Below, piece after piece: positions 25,789-35,480 of a stretch of DNA of 64,000 bases (positions within the stretch are counted from its first letter, which is position 1; each line of letters opens with the position of its first letter). The notes under the pieces are model-generated. The model was not told where the DNA came from. It did no database searches and saw only the letters and a list, made by a program, of their open reading frames with translations. Origin of the DNA: Lachnoclostridium phytofermentans (lineage in GTDB: Bacteria; Bacillota; Clostridia; Lachnospirales; Lachnospiraceae); NCBI RefSeq assembly GCF_000733755.1, contig NZ_JPOF01000006.1, positions 310,001 to 374,000 of the forward strand, given 5' to 3'. Position numbers and translations under genes: made by a program.

Positions 25789-26766
25789 TTATTTTATTAA
25801 CGCTTTTAATCTTTCAAGCTCAATTTTTAAAGTATCTATCATCCAATTGTACTGCCAATCACTATCATACAAACGATAATCACACTCAACAATCATAACA
25901 ATACAGCGATATAAGCGGTAAATCGTACAACGAATCTTTTCATTTTTTGTAAATTCTTCTTTCCCATAGGACTCTAGAAAAATCTTCGAAGGCTCGCTAA
26001 AACTTGAGAAGGCATCTTCCATTAAGATATCACCATAAAATGCCCTCTCAAAGTCAATGATCCCAGATATTTTACCCTCTTGAACAAATATATTTCCATC
26101 CCATAAATCCCAGTGAACTAACCTCGGTGTGATTACTTCATCAAATAGCTCCTCACAGGATGTTAGAAGTTCCCAAAGGTCATCGTAAGAAATATGTACT
26201 AGATTTCTCCCTTTTCTTTTACCGTCCTTGATTAACATATCGAATAAGGAAAGTATGAACTCTCTACATGTTGCAAAACGAGAGGATGTTTTCCCAATAA
26301 GACCAAAATAAGTGCCTTTTATACTGTTTATCTGTTTGTTATATCGCCCAAGTTCTTGTAAGATGGATTTGTTTTGATCATCAGAAAGCTCTTTTTTCAA
26401 GTTATTGTAGGTCACACCTAATGATTTTGACATGAAAAAGTAAGAGGAATTACAGATCATCTTACTATCATCAAAAAAGAGTACTTTAGGGGTGGGAACA
26501 TTTGTATACTTCTCCATTAATCCCATCACAGCAACCTCAGTCTCTAGTATTCTTTCTTCATATGACATCATCTCAACTTGATCGGATGGGGCAATCTTAA
26601 GTATTACATCTTCCTCTATCAAAGGAACTAGATATACAACGTTACAAAACCCACCATCTAATTCTACAATCTCCCTGTCAAAGCATATCTTATCTTTACC
26701 AAAAGCTTTTTCTGTCATCTGATACAATACTTCTTTACATTGTCTGTTTTTCGTAATTGCGTTCAT
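25789..26766 (-). CDS. Aminoglycoside phosphotransferase (APH) family kinase-like protein
   Basis: About 325 residues with the APH/choline-kinase fold. LVHWDLWDGNIFV (about 215-227) is the catalytic loop with the Asp and the Mg-binding Asn, and GIIDFERAFYGD carries the metal-binding Asp. The N-terminal lobe contains the ATP-anchoring ILKIAP. Family members phosphorylate small molecules; resistance is only one of several roles, and the substrate is unknown. The start is set at ATG 26764-26766, nine bases after GAAAGGATG; the frame opens 15 codons earlier without a signal. It is monocistronic. Confidence 0.82.
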   Translation of the reverse strand: MNAITKNRQCKEVLYQMTEKAFGKDKICFDREIVELDGGFCNVVYLVPLIEEDVILKIAPSDQVEMMSYEERILETEVAVMGLMEKYTNVPTPKVLFFDDSKMICNSSYFFMSKSLGVTYNNLKKELSDDQNKSILQELGRYNKQINSIKGTYFGLIGKTSSRFATCREFILSLFDMLIKDGKRKGRNLVHISYDDLWELLTSCEELFDEVITPRLVHWDLWDGNIFVQEGKISGIIDFERAFYGDILMEDAFSSFSEPSKIFLESYGKEEFTKNEKIRCTIYRLYRCIVMIVECDYRLYDSDWQYNWMIDTLKIELERLKALIK

Positions 26767-26920
26767 GAATTTTAACATCCTTTCGTGGCGGTATCTGGGT
26801 GGGTAAAACATACTATTTTTCAGCTCGTTCCATAGTTATCATATCAATAGACAATATAATATGAAATAGAGATTCTTATACTTTTATATGTCAAAAATGG
26901 TGCAGTCGTTCATTTTATCA

Positions 26921-26949
26921 TTGTCATTTATTTACATTTCGGTTATACT
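26921..26949 (+). promoter_or_regulatory. Sigma-A-type promoter in front of a short remnant
   Basis: TTGTCA and TATACT are separated by 17 bases, a near-consensus promoter. The only frame behind it is a 40-codon ORF without a good start, so it may drive a decayed gene or an unannotated RNA. Confidence 0.5.
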
Positions 26950-26966
26950 AAAACTAGTTTGTAGAA

Positions 26967-27089
26967 TTGCAAACAAATTTTGTAGGAAAGGACTGTTCCG
27001 TTTATTATTATAAAGATGAATTCGAAGAGGCTTATATTTTTATAGACAGCCAAAAAGCAAATTATTGTCATTACCAGTACCCACCGTAA
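26967..27089 (+). pseudogene. Possible remnant ORF of 40 codons
   Basis: A frame ending at TAA 27087-27089 reads VYYYKDEFEEAYIFIDSQKA and then a Tyr/Pro-rich end. Its composition is protein-like, but it lacks a convincing start codon: a TTG at 26967 has no Shine-Dalgarno site. It may be the tail of a decayed gene. No family was recognised. The stretch from 27090 to 27218 shows nothing further. Confidence 0.25.
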
Positions 27090-27218
27090 TTTATACATAC
27101 CACTAATTTTGATCTTCCATATCCCTAATAATTAAAATTGGTGAATATAACAGAGTTGTTTCTTGAAAATTATCCACATCAGCTGTTTACAATGAAATCA
27201 GGCATTATAAAGTTTACC

Positions 27219-27265
27219 TCTCAGAGTTGTATTTCCTATCTTCTCAGAGCTGCTTTTCCTATCTT
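27219..27265. repeat. Short tandem duplication
   Basis: Two adjacent copies of a 23-24-base sequence (TCTCAGAGTTGTATTTCCTA versus TCTCAGAGCTGCTTTTCCTA) differ at a few positions. They lie just upstream of the mntP promoter; their role is unknown. Confidence 0.6.
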
Positions 27266-27269
27266 TAAC

Positions 27270-27298
27270 TTGACAATTATGTTTTCATTCGATAAGAT
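27270..27298 (+). promoter_or_regulatory. Promoter of the mntP riboswitch transcript
   Basis: A consensus TTGACA is separated by 17 bases from TAAGAT, placing transcription start just before the yybP-ykoY aptamer. Confidence 0.7.
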
Positions 27299-27299
27299 A

Positions 27300-27390
27300 T
27301 AACTACTGGTAAGGGAGTAGTTAGCACAAACTGTGTAGTATAGTCAACACAATGATAGATTCTATCTGGCTATACTTTGAATAGCGAGAC
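27300..27390 (+). ncRNA. yybP-ykoY (Mn2+-sensing) riboswitch aptamer
   Basis: The leader contains the conserved elements of the yybP-ykoY class in order: AAGGGAGTAG (27311-27320), GTCAACA (27343-27349), a CTGGC-containing arm and the closing GCGAGACTT. The 3' side of the aptamer overlaps the 5' arm of the terminator, allowing metal-dependent switching. The downstream gene, mntP, is the classic partner. In this class Mn2+ binding disfavours the terminator and turns on the exporter. Confidence 0.85.
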
Positions 27391-27426
27391 TTATCTGTGG
27401 CAATACCACAGATAGGTCTCTTTTTT
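27386..27426 (+). terminator. Expression-platform terminator of the mntP riboswitch
   Basis: The stem GAGACTTATCTGTGG / CCACAGATAGGTCTC with a five-base loop is followed by TTTTTT. Its left arm overlaps the aptamer's closing helix, as expected for transcriptional control. Confidence 0.85.
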
Positions 27427-27510
27427 GTTGTAAAAGGGATGACTTCCTTCCTTTTCACGACTACTCTAACATTGCCAAACATACGATGATGAAAAAGAAG
27501 GAGTAAGATT

Positions 27511-28083
27511 ATGTCATTTTTCACTTTATTCACACTTGCAATTGGTCTTGCCATGGATGCATTTGCTGTCTCTGTCTGTAAAGGACTCGCATTGAAAAAA
27601 ATGTCCTTAAAAAAAGCATTCATTACTGGAGCTTATTTTGGACTCTTTCAGGCTGGAATGCCTGTAATCGGATACTTTTTAGGTATCTCCTTTCGTGATT
27701 ATATCACCTCGATTGATCACTGGATTTCCTTTGGGCTTTTAGTATTTCTAGGTATCAAGATGATCAGGGAAGCATTAAAAAATGAAGCATGTAGTACCAA
27801 TGATTCTGTTGCATTTCGTGTAATGATTGTTCTTGCAGTAGCTACAAGTATTGATGCTCTCGCTGTTGGTATTACTTTTGCATTTCTTAATGTAAATCTA
27901 GTGGTTGCTGTTAGCTTAATTGGCATCGTAACATTCCTTCTATCCATGATTGGTGTTAGACTTGGCCATATTTTTGGAGCTCGTTATAAGCGTGCAGCAG
28001 AGTGTCTTGGTGGTGGTGTACTTATCCTATTAGGTTTTAAGATACTCCTTGAACACCTTGGGATACTAAGTCAAATATTTTAG
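27511..28083 (+). CDS. mntP: Manganese efflux pump MntP
   Basis: A 190-residue, six-helix membrane protein with the two-repeat fold of MntP/YebN. Helix 1 holds [16 protein letters not shown] and the second repeat holds [16 protein letters not shown]; the paired Asp residues in these helices are the conserved metal-coordinating positions. It exports Mn2+ from the cytoplasm. Its length matches the family. It is transcribed behind the yybP-ykoY riboswitch, which explains its control by manganese. AAGAAGGAG lies before the ATG; a bidirectional terminator follows. Confidence 0.95.
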   Translation: MSFFTLFTLAIGLAMDAFAVSVCKGLALKKMSLKKAFITGAYFGLFQAGMPVIGYFLGISFRDYITSIDHWISFGLLVFLGIKMIREALKNEACSTNDSVAFRVMIVLAVATSIDALAVGITFAFLNVNLVVAVSLIGIVTFLLSMIGVRLGHIFGARYKRAAECLGGGVLILLGFKILLEHLGILSQIF

Positions 28084-28085
28084 AA

Positions 28086-28132
28086 AAAAGGTATGAACCT
28101 ATCCAGATTTCTGGAAGTAGTTCATACCTTTT
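28086..28132. terminator. Bidirectional terminator after mntP
   Basis: The stem AAAAGGTATGAAC / GTTCATACCTTTT encloses an inner CCAGA/TCTGG pairing, with A- and T-runs on the flanks. It separates mntP from the convergent chemoreceptor gene. Confidence 0.8.
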
Positions 28133-28214
28133 GTATATAGCTCTATATCCAGTAATGGAGCAATGATTAAGCATACCCCAAACTTGACTCAGAGCCTATA
28201 TAATTAAATATTTG

Positions 28215-29588
28215 TTATACAATCTGCTTTAATTTCTCCATCTCGTGTAATAATTTTTGGAGTGTAGCAGACGCTTCTTCGTAATAATGAACTGCCTGTG
28301 CACGATTCTGTCGATCAATTTCTTGTATACATTTCACTGCAATTGTATGAAGCTCTTCATGGTATTTCTTCACCTGTAAAAATGATGGATGATTTAATAT
28401 CTTTTCATCGTTAAGACTGCTACACCATTTACCAAGTTTACAATCCTTAGGATTATTAATTTTATCAATCTGAAGAGTTTCATACTTACTAATCGCATTG
28501 TAAAGTCTCCACGTAAATACCATATGATCAACTTCAAATACACGCAAGTATTCTTTCGTTGTTAACCCCATTGCATTGCGAACAAGACTACCTCTTATCT
28601 TATCTGTACCACGAACAAGCTCGAATAAGTATTTTCCAGCGTTGTTACATTGACCTTGCATCTCCTCATATGAATCCGAAAGTGTATCAATGGAAGTAAC
28701 GAATGTACTCGCCGTCTCCTCTTGATTCTGAATAAAATTATAGATACTGCTAATTTCATCATTAATCGTATTCATCTGATTCTTTAAAGTCTCAATACTA
28801 TTAACAGAACGTTCTACAATTTGATTCCCGTTCTCGAGTTTTTGTGTCGTTTTATGGATCGTTGCTACTAATTCTTCTGTATTTACTTGGAGTTCCTTAA
28901 CATAACGCATAATATCAGCTGCAGATTCCGTTGTACTTTCAGATAAAACCTTTACTTCACCAGCAACAACTGCAAAACCTTTTCCAGCTTCTCCAGCTCT
29001 AGCTGCCTCAATAGAAGCATTTAATGCTAAAAGGTTACTTTGCTGCGCAACTTTTTTTACTAAATCAATAATTTCATGGATTTTCATTGTTTTAGATTGA
29101 AATGTCTGTACCATATCATTGATCGTTCGTATCTCTTCTGTTGACTGGTTTACTACTTCAATACTTTTTGTCATATTCTGTGCACTATCTACCGAAGTAA
29201 CCACAGCTTCGTCTACAAACTGTTTAATATCTTCCACTACATTTGAAATATTCGAAATGGAATCTCCTAGTTCCTTACTTGAGTTCCTTAGTCCTTCGAT
29301 TGAATTACTCTGGCTCAATACAGTTTCGAGCATCTCCTTCATTATCGAGTTGTTCGTTGCCTCTTCCATGGAATCGTTCATTCGTAGCACATCGTGGTTT
29401 CCTCTACTTCTAAGACTACTAATCATGGCATTGATTTGTTGTACTAATTCCACATCGAAAAATCCATCTTCCTCAATCTTATTGATTTCACCATTACTTA
29501 CTTTTGAAAGCTCCTCTAACAGTTTAGCACGCTCTGCTGGAACTTTTGCGGTAGTACTTTTTTTTGAGCGAAATAAGCTATTACTCAT
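28215..29588 (-). CDS. Cytoplasmic methyl-accepting chemotaxis protein with CZB domain
   Basis: A protein of about 457 residues with no membrane segment. The MCP signalling hairpin ([20 protein letters not shown], about 190-210, then [16 protein letters not shown]) couples to CheA/CheW. The C-terminal ~115 residues are a CZB zinc-binding domain: [17 protein letters not shown] and HEELH provide the Cys and His ligands. CZB receptors sense zinc or oxidants such as hypochlorite. The start is set at ATG 29586-29588, behind GGGAGGAG; the longer frame starts within upstream sequence without a signal. It stands alone. Confidence 0.9.
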   Translation of the reverse strand: MSNSLFRSKKSTTAKVPAERAKLLEELSKVSNGEINKIEEDGFFDVELVQQINAMISSLRSRGNHDVLRMNDSMEEATNNSIMKEMLETVLSQSNSIEGLRNSSKELGDSISNISNVVEDIKQFVDEAVVTSVDSAQNMTKSIEVVNQSTEEIRTINDMVQTFQSKTMKIHEIIDLVKKVAQQSNLLALNASIEAARAGEAGKGFAVVAGEVKVLSESTTESAADIMRYVKELQVNTEELVATIHKTTQKLENGNQIVERSVNSIETLKNQMNTINDEISSIYNFIQNQEETASTFVTSIDTLSDSYEEMQGQCNNAGKYLFELVRGTDKIRGSLVRNAMGLTTKEYLRVFEVDHMVFTWRLYNAISKYETLQIDKINNPKDCKLGKWCSSLNDEKILNHPSFLQVKKYHEELHTIAVKCIQEIDRQNRAQAVHYYEEASATLQKLLHEMEKLKQIV

Positions 29589-30170
29589 AATACCTTCTCC
29601 TCCCTGAAAACTATGTAAATACAACCATATTGTATCAAATAAAACAAAAAATTACTATATATTTTTTTAAATTCAGCGCTTTTATTCCCTATAATACAGA
29701 TTTCTTGCCATTTCAACTGGAATTATTTTCTATCTTCATCATGATCTTCTATTTTATTACATATAGTAGCAATTACATACTTTTTTAAACCATATTTTTT
29801 TATATTTTGCAACTTGATTATGGTTATTTTTGCTATTTACACCTAGATAATACCATTTATATTGTTATATATCAAGGTTGTTGGCACTAATTTTCTACAA
29901 ATTCCCATTGTTTCTTTGTTATTTGTTCCATCTCTTAAAATCCATTCAGCTAATCTATATATTTAATGGAATATCGCATAAAAAATCTGTACTTTATAAG
30001 ACCTTTTACCTATATTATTTTATATTTCAATTCACTTTTATCTCTCCCGCATGATTTTAAACATCTTTGACATGAATTAGTTTTAACAGAATAGCACTTA
30101 TTATTTTAGTAACTGATCCTTACACATAGATAAGATTTAGCATGATAGTTAATCAATTATAATAAAAATA
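29589..30170. other. Intergenic region, nothing recognised
   Basis: About 580 bases of very AT-rich DNA upstream of the chemoreceptor gene. No ORF with a ribosome-binding site, repeat or strong hairpin was noticed. It presumably contains the chemoreceptor promoter. Confidence 0.4.
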
Positions 30171-30200
30171 GAGCACTATCCAAAAACTAGGATAGTACCC
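30171..30200 (-). terminator. Terminator of the TetR-ABC operon
   Basis: The stem ACTATCC / GGATAGT (30175-30181 and 30190-30196), with weaker flanking pairs, is followed on the minus strand by TATTTTTATT. It lies about 30 bases after the permease stop codon. Confidence 0.65.
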
Positions 30201-30228
30201 TACAAATCACATACAACTCATATTCCGT

Positions 30229-31029
30229 CTATATAGATAGATCTCTTCTTGAAAAATATCGTATTCCAATTCCATATAAAATAATTCCAATTCCATATAA
30301 AATCAGAATCCCAATATAAGCACTAGTTTCTCCCGTAATGATTCCACTTGTATCAAATAATGTTAAAGGTGTTGCATATTTAAATTTATCTGCCTTGTCT
30401 GAAACTTGTGATATCATTTTTATAAGTACAAACACAACGCACAAAGAAGCACCGATAGCATATGGATACTTAGAATCACTGAATAGGCAGGTAGAACAAT
30501 AGCAGATTCCACTAAAGCATAGAAAAACGCCAAATAAACCAATATTTAAAATTATAAATCTACCTATATCAAGATCCCCAGGAAATAAAATAGCACTAGT
30601 AGTAATACATAATACAGTTACATAAACCGCCAGTATAAAACACCCTATGATTAGAAATATGGCTTCCGTAAATGCTACTGTGCTGCGTTTTGTCGGCGTA
30701 GCTAAAAGATATGCCATAGAACCTCTCTCAATGTATCGTGCCATAATACGATTAGATACTAGTATAATGAATATCAATGGAAAAAAGATAAATATCATAC
30801 CATATAAATAACTTGCAAGAAAGTCAATTAACGTGTCAGCAACACTCGTCATACCAAAGGCAGAAAATATCTGTGGCATACTCTCAGCCATAGCTCGTAA
30901 ACTTTCTCCAAGTTTTGGATCAAACATCGCAACAACCATAGAGCCATACATCGTAAGTACTGCAAGAAAGATTAGTACAATCTTATAATTTGACTTTGTT
31001 TCCCGCAAAAATAGTGTCTTACTAATCAT
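30229..31029 (-). CDS. ABC-2 type transporter permease
   Basis: About 266 residues with six predicted membrane helices and an ABC-2 permease layout (extracellular loop ~35-65; MARYIERGSMAYLLATP in the cytosolic loop). It is the membrane partner of the adjacent ATPase. The start is set at the ATG 31027-31029, seven bases after GGAGGT; the longer frame begins inside that Shine-Dalgarno site. The ATPase stop overlaps this start by eight bases, so the two are translationally coupled. The substrate is unknown; TetR-ABC-permease operons of this type often export drugs or toxic compounds. Confidence 0.88.
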   Translation of the reverse strand: MISKTLFLRETKSNYKIVLIFLAVLTMYGSMVVAMFDPKLGESLRAMAESMPQIFSAFGMTSVADTLIDFLASYLYGMIFIFFPLIFIILVSNRIMARYIERGSMAYLLATPTKRSTVAFTEAIFLIIGCFILAVYVTVLCITTSAILFPGDLDIGRFIILNIGLFGVFLCFSGICYCSTCLFSDSKYPYAIGASLCVVFVLIKMISQVSDKADKFKYATPLTLFDTSGIITGETSAYIGILILYGIGIILYGIGIRYFSRRDLSI

Positions 31030-31915
31030 TGTTTTTACCTCCATAAAAAGTCATAAACAGTTCTTCTAAAGATTGAGTTTTTACGTTAAGATCTAAAATC
31101 TCATATGTAGCAAGTGATTTTATAAATTGATCTGTAGAACTGCTCATACTGATCGTAATTACATTTTCGGAAACTTCAGCTTCCTTATAAGATGTATTTT
31201 CAAGAAATTGTGTTGCCATTTCTCTCGAAGCAAAGGTTATCTCGTATACCTTCTTTCTATTATGCTTTAATTTTTCAATCTGAGCATCTTCCATAATCTT
31301 TCCTTCTTTTATAATAACTGCTCTATCACATGTCTTTTCAACCTCTTCAAATAAATGAGAAGACATTAAAATTGTAGCTCCTCTTTTCTTTTCTTCTAAA
31401 ATTAAATCGACAAATTTGTTTTGCATCAAGGGGTCTAAACCACTCGTAGGTTCGTCTAGAATTAAAATGTCCGGTTGATTCATAAAGGCACAAACTATAC
31501 CTATCTTTTGCTTCATCCCCTTCGACATTTTTTTAATTTTTCCTTTGGGATCAAGTTCAAAATAACTCATTAGATTCTCTGCATAAGAAAAATCCTTCAT
31601 TTTCTTCATCTTTGCGATAAAATGTAGAAACTCTAATCCCGTCATGTCATCCATAAAGGTGATTTCTCCAGGTAAATACCCTAAGCTTTTTTGAATCGTG
31701 CTTGCTTGTTCAAAGCAATCCATTCCTAGGATAGAAACCTTTCCCTCATCAGGATGCAAAAAACCCATTAGCTGGCGTATGGTAGTCGTTTTGCCTGCAC
31801 CATTTGGTCCGAGAAACCCGACAACTTCCCCTTTATTAACAAAAAAAGATACGTCAAATACCCCTTTCTGGTTACCATAGTCTTTCGTAATATGGTCAAC
31901 TTCAATTACTTTCAT
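31022..31915 (-). CDS. ABC transporter ATP-binding protein
   Basis: A 297-residue ATPase with Walker A GPNGAGKTTT (about 38-47), the signature region KMSKGMKQKIGIV and Walker B LILDEPTSGLDP, followed by the ~80-residue C-terminal regulatory tail common in exporter-type CcmA/DrrA-like ATPases. It powers the ABC-2 permease encoded next. Its start lies within the end of the TetR gene (14-base overlap), placing it as the second gene of a three-gene, self-regulated operon. Confidence 0.93.
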   Translation of the reverse strand: MKVIEVDHITKDYGNQKGVFDVSFFVNKGEVVGFLGPNGAGKTTTIRQLMGFLHPDEGKVSILGMDCFEQASTIQKSLGYLPGEITFMDDMTGLEFLHFIAKMKKMKDFSYAENLMSYFELDPKGKIKKMSKGMKQKIGIVCAFMNQPDILILDEPTSGLDPLMQNKFVDLILEEKKRGATILMSSHLFEEVEKTCDRAVIIKEGKIMEDAQIEKLKHNRKKVYEITFASREMATQFLENTSYKEAEVSENVITISMSSSTDQFIKSLATYEILDLNVKTQSLEELFMTFYGGKNND

Positions 31916-32534
31916 TTAAATACTCCTCCTTGTATGCAATCTTTCGAAAAACCTGTGACCATCGCTTAAAATCAGCCATAATATCCTCAATTATAAGACA
32001 CTTACCTTGCATCTTTTTCTCAAGCACATAACCCTCAGACATCCAAGTAAGCATTCTAGTCAGATATTCAGGAGAGATATCCTCACGAAACTTATTCAAG
32101 TTGATATTTTTAAAATACACGGAATAAATCGTACCCGTCTCTTTCGAAATGTCTTTCTGTAATTCTGGCGACACATTCTCTTTATCCCCGAAGATACACT
32201 TCATAGTAAAATCCATTAGATACGGATTTTTTTCTATTATCGCACACTTTTTATAAGATGCATACTCCAATAATTCAAAGAAATCATCAATTTCCTGAAA
32301 TTTTTCATCTAAAATCTGTTTACGCATAACATCCATTGTATAATGGAATACATGAAGATATAAATTCTTCTTATTTTTAAAATAATAAAACAATAATCCT
32401 TTCGAGATTCCTGCCTTCGATGCTATGTCATCGGTAACTGCATGTTTATATTCATTCTTCGCAAAAACCTCCATGGCAGCATTGATTACCTTTAACTGTT
32501 TTTCCTCTGGAAGCTCCATAAATTTCTCGTTCAA
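31902..32534 (-). CDS. TetR family transcriptional regulator
   Basis: A 210-residue regulator. The N-terminal TetR HTH reads AMEVFAKNEYKHAVTDDIAS, then AGISKGLLFYYFKNKKNLY. The C-terminal ligand domain is helical and unlike well-known members. The start is a TTG three bases after the GGGGGGGAG tract; the next ATG, five codons on, would be too far from it. It is the first gene of the operon with the ABC pair and most likely represses it through the inverted repeat that overlaps its promoter. Confidence 0.9.
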   Translation of the reverse strand: MNEKFMELPEEKQLKVINAAMEVFAKNEYKHAVTDDIASKAGISKGLLFYYFKNKKNLYLHVFHYTMDVMRKQILDEKFQEIDDFFELLEYASYKKCAIIEKNPYLMDFTMKCIFGDKENVSPELQKDISKETGTIYSVYFKNINLNKFREDISPEYLTRMLTWMSEGYVLEKKMQGKCLIIEDIMADFKRWSQVFRKIAYKEEYLNESN

Positions 32535-32563
32535 CTACTCCCCCCCCCTTTTCCTAACCGATT

Positions 32564-32602
32564 TAGTCAATTTCAGTATATAGAATTGACTATTTTTTTC
32601 AA
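32564..32602 (-). promoter_or_regulatory. TetR operon promoter with overlapping operator
   Basis: On the minus strand, TTGAAA (32597-32602) and TATACT (32575-32580) are 16 bases apart. A perfect 9-bp inverted repeat, TAGTCAATT / AATTGACTA (32564-32572 and 32584-32592; 11-base spacer), covers the spacer and the -10 region. This is the expected position of an autorepression operator for the TetR protein. Confidence 0.7.
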
Positions 32603-32690
32603 CCCCCTCTTTATAATATTTTTACGTCTTACTATTTATTTACAAGTAATCTAAGATAGGTTCTAGAGAAATAACCTATAACCAATGTAA

Positions 32691-32778
32691 AAAAGCATAA
32701 GGATCTTAATTCTTCTAAAATTAAATGCTTCTAGAATGTGAATCATTCAGCTTTTTAGAAAATCCTTATGCCTTTTTT
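32691..32778. terminator. Long bidirectional hairpin
   Basis: The stem AAAAGCATAAGGAT / ATCCTTATGCCTTTT has a long, partly self-paired loop and T-runs on both outward sides. It lies downstream of the HelD-like gene (minus strand). Confidence 0.65.
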
Positions 32779-32870
32779 ACTTATCATAGTTTTAAGAATT
32801 ATAAGCTCAGTTCTATCGCTGTTCTTTTAAATAAGCTTATTTACCAACTGCTAAGCTTTCAAGTATTATC

Positions 32871-34982
32871 TTATAATAATTCCGATAGTCTGTTTTGATA
32901 AACTATCGTTAGCTCATGCAAAGCTCTTGTTGCAGCTACATAAAGTAGTTTTGCATTCGCATCATTCTTCTCATAGCTGTTTTGATCTGGATTCCATAAC
33001 AGAACCGTATCGAACTCCAAACCTTTGGTTAATTGTATTGGAAGTACCATGATACCTTTTGAAAATACAGCGTTTTCTAAGCTACCTTCCATTACTTTTC
33101 TGTGCTTTCCGAGTAGTCTACTTACCTTTTCTGTGCTTTCACTATCCTTACAGATAACAGCAATGGTATCGTACCCATTTTCCTGCCAAGTCTTTATAAT
33201 GTTTACTGCACTTGATACCAGCTCCGATTCCTTACTTACTTGATGCTTTGCAACCGTAGCTCCATGTCGAATAATCGGCTCTACTTGATACGTAGGAAAC
33301 GTGCAATGAGATAAGATACTGGTCGCATAATTAGAGATCTCTATTGTATTTCGATAACTTTTCGCTAATACACCAAAGGTATCTCTTTCCTTATTAAATA
33401 CCTCTTGTTTTAAATCTTCCCAATCATTCATACCAGAATCATAATTAATATTCTGAGAAACATCACCCATTACAGTAAAGGTACAGCGTGGAAGCACATA
33501 TCGTAAAACTCCGAATACCATAGAGCCATAGTCCTGAGCTTCATCCACTACAACATGCTTTGCATCTTCTAACTCCTCTGTGAGTACCATGCGTCGCTTA
33601 ATATACAAAAGAGCAGCTAAATCATAAACATCTACTTCTTTTTTGGAAATGCTTAAGATACAGTCCTGTATACCAAGTTGTTCCTCTCCTTCGGTTATTG
33701 AAAGCATCGACTGTAGAAATTCTTGATAGAGTGTGATAATCGAATACTTCCACTTCTTCGGCCCATAATAATTATTAAATTGTTTGATAGCTGCTTTTCT
33801 TTCTTCTTTTTCATACTCATAGTCTCTACCAGTAAAGTAGTTCTTTATTTTATTAAGAGCTCTTTCATTTAACATTGTGATTTTCGCATGCGTTGACCAC
33901 CTTTTATTGTTTTTCATGAAATCATCAAATGCTTCTTCCGAGAAAAGAACTTCATCTCCATATACCACTGTTTTTCTTGGAATCATGTCAATCTCTCTCT
34001 GGCATAAATATGCATCTAACTCCTTAAGAAACGATAATGATCCTTTTCTTTCAGCAAACTTTCTATATTCTTTTTTATTTTTTTGATTATGTGATATAAC
34101 CTTATACTTATCATTAATAATCTCTTCTTCTAATAAGTGAAGACAAAACTGTTCTAACGTCATCTGATTAATTCCATAAACATCCAGGTCAGGTAATACA
34201 CTTGTGATATAATCCAGTAAGATTCGGTTACTACCTATAATAAAAAACTCCTTTGGTCGAAACTTCTCCTGGTAGTTATACAGAATATAGGAAATTCGAT
34301 GCATCGCAACCGTAGTCTTACCACTCCCTGCTACTCCTTGTACAACAACATTATGAAAAGGGGATTGTCTTATAATATCATTTTGTTCCTTTTGTATCGT
34401 TGCAATAATTTCACCTAACACTGCTTCTTTATTCTTTGCTAGATACTTCGTTAATAGCTCATCATTAGCAACAACTTCGGAGTCATAGAAATCAAATAAC
34501 TTATCCTTTTCAACCTCGTAAGTTCGCTTCAGATTTAGAGTGATGTCCCTGTACTCCCCTTCAGGTACTCTATAGTTACATTCACCAACCTCACTTTCGT
34601 AGTAAACACTAGAAATCGGAGCTCTCCAGTCGACAACTTCAATCTCCGTAGAACTTTTCATAACACCGTGTTTTCCTAAATATAAGGAGCTCTTTTTGTT
34701 ATCTTCATGATCCAGATAATCAATTCGACCAAAATAAGGCTTCTGAAGTGCCTTTCGATTTTTATTCAGTGCTCTCTTTATACTTCCATGCATGGTCATT
34801 GTATTCGATAATTCCGTATAAATCTCTGGACTATCATCATGGTAATGATCATACATCTCTTTGATATCACCAGCAAGAATCGCTTCTTGATTTGCATATT
34901 TCTCAATATTTTGTTCGATTACGTTCACACATTCTTTTAAATGATGCTCTTCATACTCTCTGCTATAACAATCTATCTCCAT
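32871..34982 (-). CDS. HelD-like superfamily 1 helicase
   Basis: About 703 residues. The N-terminal part has a charged coiled-coil arm, followed by the UvrD/Rep-type motor: Walker A VVQGVAGSGKTTVAMHR (about 215-231), then the DEAQDYG motif (about 515) and C-terminal LLYVAATRALHEL. The insertion of a long arm before motif I and the overall order match HelD, which releases stalled RNA polymerase from DNA. Some family members in Firmicutes confer rifamycin tolerance. The start was placed at ATG 34980-34982, behind GGAGG; the frame runs 46 codons further upstream without a start signal. Confidence 0.85.
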   Translation of the reverse strand: MEIDCYSREYEEHHLKECVNVIEQNIEKYANQEAILAGDIKEMYDHYHDDSPEIYTELSNTMTMHGSIKRALNKNRKALQKPYFGRIDYLDHEDNKKSSLYLGKHGVMKSSTEIEVVDWRAPISSVYYESEVGECNYRVPEGEYRDITLNLKRTYEVEKDKLFDFYDSEVVANDELLTKYLAKNKEAVLGEIIATIQKEQNDIIRQSPFHNVVVQGVAGSGKTTVAMHRISYILYNYQEKFRPKEFFIIGSNRILLDYITSVLPDLDVYGINQMTLEQFCLHLLEEEIINDKYKVISHNQKNKKEYRKFAERKGSLSFLKELDAYLCQREIDMIPRKTVVYGDEVLFSEEAFDDFMKNNKRWSTHAKITMLNERALNKIKNYFTGRDYEYEKEERKAAIKQFNNYYGPKKWKYSIITLYQEFLQSMLSITEGEEQLGIQDCILSISKKEVDVYDLAALLYIKRRMVLTEELEDAKHVVVDEAQDYGSMVFGVLRYVLPRCTFTVMGDVSQNINYDSGMNDWEDLKQEVFNKERDTFGVLAKSYRNTIEISNYATSILSHCTFPTYQVEPIIRHGATVAKHQVSKESELVSSAVNIIKTWQENGYDTIAVICKDSESTEKVSRLLGKHRKVMEGSLENAVFSKGIMVLPIQLTKGLEFDTVLLWNPDQNSYEKNDANAKLLYVAATRALHELTIVYQNRLSELL

Positions 34983-35390
34983 CATTCCTCCATTCTGCGC
35001 ACGGGTTTTGCGCATGGGGCTGTACAAAATAGTACTGTAACAGCCCTGTTTCTTCATCCATCTACAACTCAAACGCAACGTTTTTCGAATATTTTGTACA
35101 CTGATTTCCTTTCTGTACAAAATTCTATCAGAAAAAAAAAATAATACTAGACTTATAATTTAAGATGTGGTAAGATAGATAATGTAGTATAGCTAAAAAT
35201 CAGAAATTGCTTAAGTTTTATTTGATTAAATTACATACTGCAAATTCTGACTAGGATATTAAAAGCTTGCAACTTGTGTTGCAGGCTTATTTTTATAGTT
35301 TTGGAATTTTGTATTTTTATATTAAAGTGTTTCCATTTCTTTATTCTTACATAACAAATTGTTTATCAGCAATAATGTTTTGGTTTTTTG
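34983..35390. other. Intergenic region, nothing firm recognised
   Basis: Upstream of the HelD-like gene. An open frame across this stretch and the following repeats (from a TTG at 35267) lacks a convincing start and is mostly repeat-encoded, so it was not called. No clear RNA structure was noted. Confidence 0.35.
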
Positions 35391-35470
35391 GGGTGTTTTG
35401 GATATCTTGGGTGTTTTGGATATCTTGGGTGTTTTGGATATCTTGGATGTCTTGGATGTTTGGGATGTTT
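35391..35470 (+). repeat. 18-bp tandem repeat
   Basis: A unit close to GATATCTTGGGTGTTTTG repeats about three times and then decays into shorter GGATGT-type copies. It reads as Trp/Phe/Ile-rich peptide in one frame, but no start signal supports translation. Confidence 0.8.
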
Positions 35471-35480
35471 TAAAGAGATT

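Noticed and set aside
35267-35473. 68-residue Trp/Phe-rich plus-strand frame
   Set aside because: TTG start without a convincing Shine-Dalgarno site; most of it is the 18-bp tandem repeat.
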